Shown: positions 1 through 5,679 of the stretch, piece by piece | How the letters are laid out: every line of letters begins with the position of its first letter | Numbering within the stretch: position 1 is the first letter of the stretch | Assembly: GCA_934725525.1 (NCBI GenBank) | Contig: CAKVCG010000085.1 | Span: 1 to 7,090, forward strand | DNA length: 7,090 bases | Direction: 5' to 3' | From: an uncultured Brachyspira sp. | GTDB lineage: Bacteria > Spirochaetota > Brachyspiria > Brachyspirales > Brachyspiraceae | Program-made: the position numbers and the translations under genes | Notes under the pieces: generated by a model | The model's input: only the letters and a program-made list of their open reading frames with translations | Told to the model about the DNA's origin: nothing | Databases searched by the model: none

Positions 1-128
1 TAATTGAAAACGGTTTAAACTCTTACGATTATAAAAATATTAGAGAATATTTATTTGAATTAATTCCTAAAGTTATTAATATAAGCGTTGAAACTGTGGA
101 TATTTTTAAAGAATTGGAAAAATTATAG
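1..128 (+). CDS. C-terminal end of a truncated gene, possibly a CapD-like nucleotide-sugar enzyme
   Basis: An open frame runs in from the left edge and ends at TAG (126-128), leaving about 41 visible residues; codons are in phase with position 3. The peptide starts IENGLNSYDYKNIREYLFEL and ends FKELEKL. The pattern of an acidic/Asn stretch, then YxxIREYLxELIPKV, resembles the tail of CapD/FlaA1-type polysaccharide-biosynthesis epimerase/dehydratases, which often end in a helix followed by LVPEY. That is a weak resemblance recalled from the family; no catalytic motif lies inside the window. It reads like an ordinary real C-terminus, with codon use like its neighbours. It is followed by 121 bp holding a promoter for the next gene, so it is probably a separate transcription unit. 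Certain as a coding end, uncertain in function. Confidence 0.6.
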   Translation, partial: IENGLNSYDYKNIREYLFELIPKVINISVETVDIFKELEKL

Positions 129-182
129 AACGCTATATAATATATAATAGGCAGTAATTTAATAAAAAATAATTAAAAATAC

Positions 183-211
183 TTGAAAATTACTAATTTT
201 TTTACTATACT
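183..211 (+). promoter_or_regulatory. Sigma-70-type promoter for the 250-699 gene
   Basis: A TTGAAA -35 box (183-188) and a TATACT -10 box (206-211) are separated by exactly 17 bp. Transcription would start near 218, about 32 nt before the ATG at 250. An AAGG Shine-Dalgarno-like sequence at 234-237 lies 12 nt from the ATG. The region is AT-rich, so chance matches are possible, but spacing and position both fit. Confidence 0.55.
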
Positions 212-249
212 TAAAAAGATAAAATTCTATTTTAAGGCATATAATTAAA

Positions 250-699
250 ATGAGAAAAATATTTACTTTATTAACTTTTATTATATTTTGCGCTACCGTA
301 TTAAGTGACGATAGAACGAAAAGAATCAATGTTGAAATTAATAAACAAAATCAAACCGTAAAATTATTTAAACTTGATAAAAACGGCTCCGCTTTTTTAA
401 CTTTAACTGGAAATAACGGAAATATTGTTTTAGAAATAAAAGACGCTCGTATAAAAAGATACGATAATATTCGATTATCAATAGTAAGAGATGACACAGT
501 TTTTCATGAAGTGGACGAATATACGATTAATGACGGAGTTATGATAACTGGAGATAAGGCTAGAGAAATATATAGCGATTTATATAATGTCAAAAATTTA
601 TTCGTTTATAGAGGTTATAATTTATTAGGGCATTATGATTTAAAAAACTTGAAGCCTAAATTGATAAAATATAATAAACGGTTTTTTCAAGCTATATAG
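250..699 (+). CDS. Small exported protein of unknown function
   Basis: I do not recognise this 149-residue protein. It begins with a classic export signal: two basic residues (R2, K3), then a hydrophobic core at about 4-18 and a polar D20-D21 pair. Cleavage by signal peptidase I after S19 (VLS/DD) is plausible. C14 sits inside the hydrophobic stretch but the preceding IIF is a poor lipobox, so lipoprotein processing is less likely. The mature part alternates hydrophobic and polar residues (about 25-85), suggesting beta strands. It then has an acidic segment (HEVDEYTINDG, about 86-96) and a basic tail (about 132-145). It likely acts in the periplasm or at the outer membrane. It has its own promoter and the next gene starts 97 bp later. 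No truncation is visible. Confidence 0.8.
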   Translation: MRKIFTLLTFIIFCATVLSDDRTKRINVEINKQNQTVKLFKLDKNGSAFLTLTGNNGNIVLEIKDARIKRYDNIRLSIVRDDTVFHEVDEYTINDGVMITGDKAREIYSDLYNVKNLFVYRGYNLLGHYDLKNLKPKLIKYNKRFFQAI

Positions 700-706
700 A
701 ATATTC

Positions 707-737
707 ATAATTTATAAATTATAAAAATTTTTCTTTT
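707..737 (+). terminator. Weak AT-only palindrome, possible terminator
   Basis: A perfect 16-bp palindrome made only of A and T (707-722) starts 7 bp after the stop codon of the upstream gene. It is followed by AAAAATTTTT (723-732) and a T-rich run to 737. The stem has no G-C pairs, so termination would be inefficient, and in such AT-rich DNA it may be chance. Confidence 0.25.
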
Positions 738-796
738 GAATAAAAATTCGATTTGTTTAGTAAAAGGCTTAATAAAGTATTTATGGAAATATTTAT

Positions 797-1603
797 ATGA
801 ATAAAATAAAAACTAAAGTCGGTAGAAATACTTTTATGATAAACGGAGATTCCGCAGAAGACGATAAAAAAAGAGAGACAATAAAAAGTATTTTGATAAA
901 CGAAGAAAATAAAAATAAATCCGATTTGCATAATTATTTTTTGAATAATAAAAACGAAGCGATTTTTAAGCATCTCCCATATTTCGATATTTACGAAAGA
1001 CATTTTTCAAAATATAGAGGAAAAGATATTAATTTACTCGAGATTGGAGTCGGCTACGGCGGTTCGCTTAAAATGTGGAAAAATTATTTTGACAAGTTAA
1101 ACCCGAATGCAAAAGTCAATATTTACGGAATCGATATAAAAGAAAGATGCAAAAAATTTGAAGAAGACGGAATAAAAATTTTTATAGGCTCTCAATCCGA
1201 CAGAGAATTTTTACATGAATTAAAAAAAGAAATCCCTAAATTGGATATACTAATCGACGACGGCGGGCATATTCCCGAAGAACAAATAATAACTTTCGAG
1301 GAAATGTTCGAGTGTATAAAAGATGGCGGTTTGTATTTTTGCGAAGATGTCTATACTTCATATTGGGGCAATATGAATAATGATTTTAAGAATTCTTTTA
1401 TAGAATACACGAAAAAATTAATCGACTACTTAAACGCAAATTGGACTTTGGAAGGAGACGATTTGGAGGCGAACTCTTTTACCGAATCGGCTTATTCGAT
1501 TCATTATTACGAGGGAATAGTCGCCATAGAAAAAAAATTAAGAGACAAAAGACATATCGATATTTGTCAGCAGGCTTCGATTGGGAAATTGGATAAATTT
1601 TGA
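797..1603 (+). CDS. Class I SAM-dependent methyltransferase, MycE/TylF-like (probable sugar O-methyltransferase)
   Basis: This 268-residue protein has a Rossmann methyltransferase core. The SAM-binding glycine loop is LEIGVGYGGS (81-90). The acidic end of strand 2 is IYGIDI (109-114), with D113 placed to bind the SAM ribose. A DILIDDGGH motif (150-158) and a CED motif (182-184) follow. In the macrolide-sugar methyltransferase MycE, as I recall, Mg2+ is held by D275, E303 and D304, with H278 as the likely base. D155, H158, E183 and D184 reproduce that spacing exactly (+3, +28, +29), so the metal-dependent mechanism is probably kept. The tail has SIHYYEGIVAIEKK (234-247), also typical of the family. 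Residues 1-75 are a charged helical N-terminal extension. The substrate is unknown; a surface-glycan sugar or a secondary metabolite is possible. The start is weakly supported: a GGAA at 785-788 lies 8 nt upstream, and M14 (836) is an alternative. Confidence 0.88.
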   Translation: MNKIKTKVGRNTFMINGDSAEDDKKRETIKSILINEENKNKSDLHNYFLNNKNEAIFKHLPYFDIYERHFSKYRGKDINLLEIGVGYGGSLKMWKNYFDKLNPNAKVNIYGIDIKERCKKFEEDGIKIFIGSQSDREFLHELKKEIPKLDILIDDGGHIPEEQIITFEEMFECIKDGGLYFCEDVYTSYWGNMNNDFKNSFIEYTKKLIDYLNANWTLEGDDLEANSFTESAYSIHYYEGIVAIEKKLRDKRHIDICQQASIGKLDKF

Positions 1604-1639
1604 AATGAGGATAAAATTAATTATTTTCAAAAAATGCAT

Positions 1640-1722
1640 CGTCATTGCGAATGAAACGGAGCAATCTAAAATAATAAAATCTATTATCTATGGATTGCTT
1701 CAAACTATACTCTCGCAGCGAC
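1640..1722. repeat. Palindromic intergenic element, copy A (REP/MITE-like)
   Basis: This element fills most of the 136-bp gap between two convergent genes. The outer arms GTCATTGCGA (1641-1650) and TCGCAGCGAC (1713-1722) pair at 8 of 10 positions. An inner helix pairs 1658-1668 with 1691-1701: 11 pairs, two of them G-U, with AGCAATC/GATTGCT at its core. An apical ATAATA/TATTAT pair (1671-1676 with 1682-1687) extends it. It matches copy B near 5592-5667 in the opposite orientation, and may also act as a bidirectional terminator for the flanking genes. It resembles the common bacterial intergenic palindrome family built on GTCATTGCGA...GAAGCAATC, as I recall it. Confidence 0.75.
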
Positions 1723-1739
1723 TTTTGAATTGAATAAAT

Positions 1740-3128
1740 TTATTCTAATCTTACTCTATGCAAACCTCTTAAGTAATAGGTTATATCTTGAATATTTTTA
1801 TCTATCATTTGTTTATATTCTTCGGGTATATTTTGAGCTCTTATCAATTTAAACATATCGAGTCCTTCTTGCAAATTGCCGAGTAAACTTATTCTTGCCG
1901 CGTTTCTTAATATTTTTTTATATTTGGAAAAATAAGTATTTTCTGGCATATTGTCGAATCCGTATGTAATAACCAATTTTTTTTCGTAATCGTCTGTATC
2001 GTCCAAAAGTTTCATTCTCATAGTCGGAGTTTCGCTTGCGGGTTTTAATTGAGTTTCTGGTTTTGTTAATTTTAAGCATTCTTTTGGCGCTTCAACTTTT
2101 ACGGTTATATTTGGAATTGGCGCTTGGGGTTGAGGAATGTTTGCATCCTGCGGTTTTGCCTCTATAGTTTCTTCTTTTTTAGTTTGTTCTTTATTTTTTG
2201 ACGAATATGTAGGACCGACTTCGATTTGTTTTGATTCTTTCCCTTCTTTTTGCTCTCTATAATCGTCCATAGCGGCGCAGAGGATAGTAGCTAATTTTTT
2301 AAGTCCGTCTTCCGTATCGGTTATATTTAAAGAATCTGTATGGTATTCTGGATTCAAGTTGCTTTCGCCGGTATCTTTGCTTTCGTAATAATTGACTTGA
2401 CTGTTTCGGATTGTCGAGGCTATATTTCTTGCCGAATCTTTAATATCGCTTCTAATCGCTTTTACTTTTTCCGCTTCTTTTCTTAATAGTTCTCTTTTTT
2501 TATCCAATATAACGTTTTCTTTTTTTATTCTTTTTAAAATTTTAATATTTTCTTTGAATTGATTTTTATCTTCTTTAGATAATTTATTTTTTTTGTTATT
2601 TTTTAGTTGGGTTATAGCTTCTTTTAATTTGTAGGTTAATTCTTTTCTTTCTTCCTCCGACTCTTTCAATTTTTTTCTTAATTCTTTAATTTCCTTTATC
2701 GAATTTTTTAAAGAATCTTTATCTATTTGGACTCTTTTTGAACTTTTTTCTTCCGTTTTTATTTTTTCGGCTTCCAATTTTGCGTTTTTTCTTTCTAATA
2801 ATTCTATTCTTTTTTGAAGTTTGTCAAGTTTGCTTTTATTCGATTTTGCGGTTTCCGAATTTTCTACGGATGATTTTTTAAGATTATTTTCTAATTTTTG
2901 GACGATTTTTTTATATTTATTTTCTAATTTTTGTTTTTGAATATCTATTATTTTTTTATATTTTTTATTTAATTCTATTATTTTTTCTTCCGATTTTTTT
3001 AACTTTAATCGTAATTTTTCAGATAGACTTTTTTCGTTATTTTTAGATTTAGATTTTTTCAATATGGTAGAAGATTTTTTTTTATTTATATTTTTACTTG
3101 CTTTTTTATTCGTTTTTTTTACAATCAT
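1740..3128 (-). CDS. Lys/Glu-rich coiled-coil protein with Pro-rich linker and helical C-terminal domain
   Basis: I do not recognise a named family for this 462-residue protein. Residues 1-33 are extremely basic (runs of Lys with Ser/Asn). Residues 34-243 form a long heptad-like, Lys/Glu-rich helix, with breaks near 86-100 and 178-190. Residues 300-370 are a low-complexity linker rich in Lys, Glu, Pro and Gln, with a Pro cluster at about 332-339. Residues 384-462 look like a compact domain of about four helices (KYKKILRNAARISLLGNLQE, then EGLDMFKLIRAQNIPEEYKQ), reminiscent of a TPR-like fold. No signal peptide or membrane segment is seen, so it is probably cytoplasmic, as a structural, scaffold or nucleic-acid-binding protein. 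The start is supported by AGAGAG (3138-3143) 9 nt upstream of the ATG. It is divergent from flgK, hinting at a motility or cell-shape link, but this is inference. Confidence 0.85.
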   Translation of the reverse strand: MIVKKTNKKASKNINKKKSSTILKKSKSKNNEKSLSEKLRLKLKKSEEKIIELNKKYKKIIDIQKQKLENKYKKIVQKLENNLKKSSVENSETAKSNKSKLDKLQKRIELLERKNAKLEAEKIKTEEKSSKRVQIDKDSLKNSIKEIKELRKKLKESEEERKELTYKLKEAITQLKNNKKNKLSKEDKNQFKENIKILKRIKKENVILDKKRELLRKEAEKVKAIRSDIKDSARNIASTIRNSQVNYYESKDTGESNLNPEYHTDSLNITDTEDGLKKLATILCAAMDDYREQKEGKESKQIEVGPTYSSKNKEQTKKEETIEAKPQDANIPQPQAPIPNITVKVEAPKECLKLTKPETQLKPASETPTMRMKLLDDTDDYEKKLVITYGFDNMPENTYFSKYKKILRNAARISLLGNLQEGLDMFKLIRAQNIPEEYKQMIDKNIQDITYYLRGLHRVRLE

Positions 3129-3137
3129 CGATTAATT

Positions 3138-3143
3138 CTCTCT
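3138..3143 (-). promoter_or_regulatory. Ribosome binding site for the coiled-coil gene
   Basis: On the minus strand this reads AGAGAG and lies 9 nt before the ATG at 3126-3128. It is a partial Shine-Dalgarno match that supports that start. Confidence 0.5.
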
Positions 3144-3209
3144 AATTATTTTTCATTTTTTATTTTAAAATTTTTTCAACTTATTAACTTATAGATATTA
3201 ACGGAATAT

Positions 3210-3238
3210 TTTATATATGTATGATAAAATATTTTGAA
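3210..3238 (-). promoter_or_regulatory. Candidate promoter for the coiled-coil gene
   Basis: On the minus strand, TTCAAA (3233-3238) and TATAAA (3210-3215) are separated by 17 bp. The implied transcript would start near 3203 and carry a 5' leader of about 75 nt. The -35 box matches the consensus at four of six positions, and the surroundings are AT-rich, so this is tentative. Confidence 0.35.
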
Positions 3239-3261
3239 TAGCGAATATGAGAATGAGTTTC

Positions 3262-3354
3262 TATTTATAATAGTTATAATATTATGTAAACTAATGACAC
3301 ATTAATGTTAATAAAAATACTAATAAAAAAATTAAATTATACGATAACTATAAT
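3262..3354 (+). promoter_or_regulatory. Probable flgK promoter region, exact promoter unresolved
   Basis: The 262-bp gap between the divergent coiled-coil gene and flgK must hold the flgK promoter. TATAAT hexamers occur at 3266-3271, 3275-3280 and 3349-3354, but none has a convincing -35 box at 16-18 bp. TACGATAA (3340-3347) matches the flagellar sigma-28 -10 consensus GCCGATAA at six of eight positions. A TAAT at 3321-3324 sits at the sigma-28 spacing of 15 bp (consensus TAAA). Given the base composition this is only suggestive. Nothing else recognisable lies in this gap. Confidence 0.3.
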
Positions 3355-3378
3355 ACTATAAGTTTAAATAAATATTTT

Positions 3379-3384
3379 AAGGAG
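3379..3384 (+). promoter_or_regulatory. Ribosome binding site of flgK
   Basis: AAGGAG lies 6 nt before the ATG at 3391. It is the strongest Shine-Dalgarno sequence in the window and fixes the flgK start. It suggests high translation, as expected for a flagellar structural gene. Confidence 0.8.
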
Positions 3385-3390
3385 CGAATA

Positions 3391-5304
3391 ATGTCAACAA
3401 GCTCATTTTTCGGTATAGAATTGGGAAAAAGGTCTCTTCAAAATTTTAAAACCGCTTTGGAAGTGACGGGACATAATATAAATAATGTTGCGACTAAAGG
3501 CTATAGCAGACAACGAGTCGTTATGCGTTCATTTGATAAACCTTTGGAGGCTCCGAGTTTGAATAGAGCCGAGCGCGCGGGACAGTTGGGACAGGGAGCG
3601 GAAATAACCACTATTGAAAGAATAAGAGACGAATTCATAGATTCAAAAATTATGGCTGAACTTGGACAGGACGGATATTGGAAAACTAAATATGAATATC
3701 TTAAACAATTGGAAGCGGTTTATAACGAACCGAGCGGTTATAATTTGAGAAATGATTTGGACGCTTTTTGGGACGCTTGGCAGGAAATGGCGGTTAATCC
3801 AACCGAAAGAGGAACGAGGTTAGTTTTGGTTGAAAGAGCGGATAGAATCAATTCTTCTTTAAATTATATGTTCGAGCAGATGAACGGAATGCGCGGAAAT
3901 TTGAATAATATTATCGAAAGTAAAGTTAATAGAATAAACGATATAGCGAACTCCATAAAAGATTTGAATGTCGAAATAGTCAAACAGCAAGCGTTGGGAC
4001 AAAATCCTAACGATTTGCTTGACAGAAGAGATTTGCTTTTGGACGAATTATCTTCTATCGCGAATGTCGATATAAAATCGGTCGATCCTGACGAAACTAT
4101 GATTTATATAGGAAGCCGAGCTTTGGTTCAAGGAAATATAGTAAGCAAATTGAGTTTGGAGAGAAGCGCAAACAACGAAGGAATGTTTGATATTTATTGG
4201 GAAAAGGATAATATTCAAGTTAATCTTGGCGGAGGGGAATTGAAAGCCTTACTTGAAATGCGCGATATAGACACAATTCAAGCTATAAACGATTTGGATA
4301 CTTTTGCAATAAATTTATCCGATTCGGTTAATGAAGTTCACAGAAGCGGATTCGGATTAAATCAAGAAACGGGAATCGATTTCTTTACTATGACAAAAAA
4401 TACTCCTTCCGTTATCGGCAATTTCGACACGAATAATGATGGAAACGAAGACGCAAGCATAATGTTTAAGGTTAGCGGAATCAACTCAATCGATTTAAAC
4501 GACAGTATCGGAAGCGCGGGAACATTGATTTTTGGAAATAAAGAGAGGGAAGGCGTTAATGTCGCTATAGATTATACGGCGCAAATGAAAGTTAAAGATT
4601 TGATAGATAAAATCAACTCGAGCGAGGCTAATGTGTCCGCTTATTTGGACGATAAAAATAGACTCGTTCTTAAAGCTAAAGGTTTTGACGATTATATGCG
4701 TCCTTCTTACTTTATAAAACATATTGAAGATTCGGGAGATTTTTTAGTAGGAATAACGGGAGTATTGAATCAATCTGGAGAAGCTGGCGCTTACGATTGG
4801 AATCAAGTGAATCAGGTTAATCAACTTGCGGGCGATTTTAGAAATTTCACCGTCACTCCTTATAGACATCCCGCCTCTTCTATACAGGTTAACGATATAA
4901 TAAGAAACGATATTAATTATATTGCGGCTTCAAAAGGAATAGACACAACGGGAAACGGTTTTGACGATAAGTGGAACGGAATCGGAGACGGCTCTAACGC
5001 GTTGGAGATAGCTAATTTGAAAAGCAAAGAGATTATGGTTGAAAGCAAATCCACTTTTAACGATTTCTACACTGGAAGCATAGCGAGAATAGCGGGCAGA
5101 ACGGAAACTGCAAACGCCGAAACCGAAAAACAAGCCATAGTGATGGAATATCTTGAAAAATTAAGGCAGTCCGTATCGGGCGTAAATTTGGACGAAGAAA
5201 TCGCTCAAATGGCAATGTATCAGCATGGATATAACGCTTCCGCTCGGGTTGTTAGCGTTATGGACCAATTGCTTGATGTGGTGATAAATAGAATGGGTGT
5301 GTGA
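3391..5304 (+). CDS. flgK: Flagellar hook-associated protein 1 (hook-filament junction protein FlgK)
   Basis: FlgK forms the first junction ring between the flagellar hook and filament; in spirochaetes it works in the periplasmic space and is exported by the flagellar type III system, so no signal peptide is expected. The N-terminus has the rod/hook signature: FFGIELGKRSLQNFKTALEV, then GHNINNVATKGYSRQRV (27-43). A long helical D1 region spans about 95-225, with NDLDAFWDAWQEMAVNP (121-137). The C-terminal helix NLDEEIAQMAMYQHGYNASA (599-618), followed by RVVSVMDQLLDVVINRMGV, is typical FlgK. A Flagellin_IN-like repeat is visible at about 375-430 (VKDLIDKINSSEANVSAYLDDKNRLVL). At 637 residues it is longer than the roughly 550 of E. 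coli, from extra central domain sequence, which is common in spirochaetes. The central part carries two acidic Asp/Asn/Gly loops (346-354 and 518-526). No flgL follows; the gene ends at a terminator. Confidence 0.97.
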   Translation: MSTSSFFGIELGKRSLQNFKTALEVTGHNINNVATKGYSRQRVVMRSFDKPLEAPSLNRAERAGQLGQGAEITTIERIRDEFIDSKIMAELGQDGYWKTKYEYLKQLEAVYNEPSGYNLRNDLDAFWDAWQEMAVNPTERGTRLVLVERADRINSSLNYMFEQMNGMRGNLNNIIESKVNRINDIANSIKDLNVEIVKQQALGQNPNDLLDRRDLLLDELSSIANVDIKSVDPDETMIYIGSRALVQGNIVSKLSLERSANNEGMFDIYWEKDNIQVNLGGGELKALLEMRDIDTIQAINDLDTFAINLSDSVNEVHRSGFGLNQETGIDFFTMTKNTPSVIGNFDTNNDGNEDASIMFKVSGINSIDLNDSIGSAGTLIFGNKEREGVNVAIDYTAQMKVKDLIDKINSSEANVSAYLDDKNRLVLKAKGFDDYMRPSYFIKHIEDSGDFLVGITGVLNQSGEAGAYDWNQVNQVNQLAGDFRNFTVTPYRHPASSIQVNDIIRNDINYIAASKGIDTTGNGFDDKWNGIGDGSNALEIANLKSKEIMVESKSTFNDFYTGSIARIAGRTETANAETEKQAIVMEYLEKLRQSVSGVNLDEEIAQMAMYQHGYNASARVVSVMDQLLDVVINRMGV

Positions 5305-5321
5305 GTTTATATAAATTTATT

Positions 5322-5360
5322 AAGGCGATATTCTATTTTTAGGATGTCGCTTTTTTATTT
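5322..5360 (+). terminator. flgK: Rho-independent terminator of flgK
   Basis: GCGATATTC (5325-5333) pairs with GGATGTCGC (5342-5350): nine pairs, two of them U-G in the plus-strand RNA. Three further A-U/G-U pairs at the base (5322-5324 with 5351-5353) extend the stem. The loop is 8 nt (5334-5341), and TTTTTT follows at 5351-5356. The wobble pairs form only in the plus-strand transcript (they are A-C mismatches on the other strand), so it is directed at flgK. It overlaps the last codons and stop of the convergent 59-residue gene. Confidence 0.8.
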
Positions 5361-5518
5361 TCATTTAGTTTTTCGTTAATTTCTTTTAATTCTTTCAATA
5401 TTTCTTTTTGATTATTATTGATTTCGTTTAATAATTTTATTCCTTCTTCCAACATAGCTCGTTTTTGAGGGTTATTAAACATATCGTTTATATCTTCTTG
5501 TAATTTAAATAGACCCAT
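5339..5518 (-). CDS. Small amphipathic helical (coiled-coil) protein of unknown function
   Basis: This 59-residue protein begins MGLFKLQEDINDMFNNPQKR. It has a short N-terminal segment, an Asn-Pro helix cap (about 16-18), then one long helix with heptad-like Leu/Ile spacing (LEEGIKLLNEINNNQKEILK, about 23-42, then ELKEINEKL), and a polar tail. There is no signal peptide or membrane segment, so it is cytoplasmic and likely self-associating or an adaptor. A longer reading from TTG at 5524 is possible, but AGAAGG (5527-5532) lies 8 nt before the ATG at 5516-5518 and only 2 nt before the TTG, so the ATG is preferred. It has a near-consensus promoter of its own. Its 3' end converges on flgK inside the terminator. 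I know no family for it; an export-chaperone-like role beside flgK is speculation. Confidence 0.75.
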   Translation of the reverse strand: MGLFKLQEDINDMFNNPQKRAMLEEGIKLLNEINNNQKEILKELKEINEKLNENKKATS

Positions 5519-5526
5519 TTTCAACG

Positions 5527-5532
5527 CCTTCT
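5527..5532 (-). promoter_or_regulatory. Ribosome binding site that decides the start of the 59-residue gene
   Basis: On the minus strand it reads AGAAGG, 8 nt from the ATG (5516-5518) but 2 nt from the upstream in-frame TTG. This favours the ATG as initiator. Confidence 0.65.
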
Positions 5533-5549
5533 AAATTAGAATTTATTTT

Positions 5550-5577
5550 ATTATACTATTTAATATTATAATGTCAA
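5550..5577 (-). promoter_or_regulatory. Near-consensus sigma-70 promoter for the 59-residue gene
   Basis: On the minus strand, a perfect TTGACA (5572-5577) and a perfect TATAAT (5550-5555) are separated by 16 bp. Transcription would start near 5543, giving a leader of about 25 nt with the ribosome binding site inside it. It is the best promoter in the window and implies strong, probably constitutive expression of a very short gene. Confidence 0.8.
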
Positions 5578-5591
5578 TGCTTATATATAAC

Positions 5592-5667
5592 CGTCATTAC
5601 GAGCCATAGACGAAGTAATCCAAACAGAATAGATTACTTCAAGTGTTACTGTTACATTCGTAATGAC
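5592..5667. repeat. Palindromic intergenic element, copy B (REP/MITE-like)
   Basis: It has perfect 10-bp terminal inverted repeats, GTCATTACGA (5593-5602) and TCGTAATGAC (5658-5667). Inside them are perfect 9-bp inner arms, GAAGTAATC (5612-5620) and GATTACTTC (5632-5640), around an 11-nt loop. The unpaired arm segments differ in length (9 and 17 nt). The right part, read in reverse complement, has GTCATTACGAATGTAACAG, which aligns with GTCATTGCGAATGAAACGG of copy A (1641-1659), so the two copies lie in opposite orientation. It sits 12 bp beyond the permease stop codon and 14 bp upstream of the -35 box of the 59-residue gene. It could fold as a hairpin in the permease transcript. No open reading frame is inside. 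Confidence 0.8.
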
Positions 5668-5679
5668 AATTTATAAAAA

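Noticed and set aside
719..1003. Minus-strand 94-codon open frame
   Set aside because: It overlaps the well-supported methyltransferase frame, its translation is a Phe/Ile-rich product expected from the antisense of AT-rich DNA, and it has no ribosome binding site.
3266..3351. Repeated TATAAT and ATAGTTAT/ATAACTAT inverted pair in the divergent region, considered as an operator
   Set aside because: Only 8 bp of A/T-dominated identity with a 66-bp separation, as expected by chance in such DNA.
4495..4722. Minus-strand 75-codon open frame inside flgK
   Set aside because: It is antisense to a conserved flgK domain and shows no recognisable protein pattern; a shadow frame.
4930..5133. Minus-strand 67-codon open frame inside flgK
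   Set aside because: Antisense shadow of the flgK C-terminal region, with no start signal.
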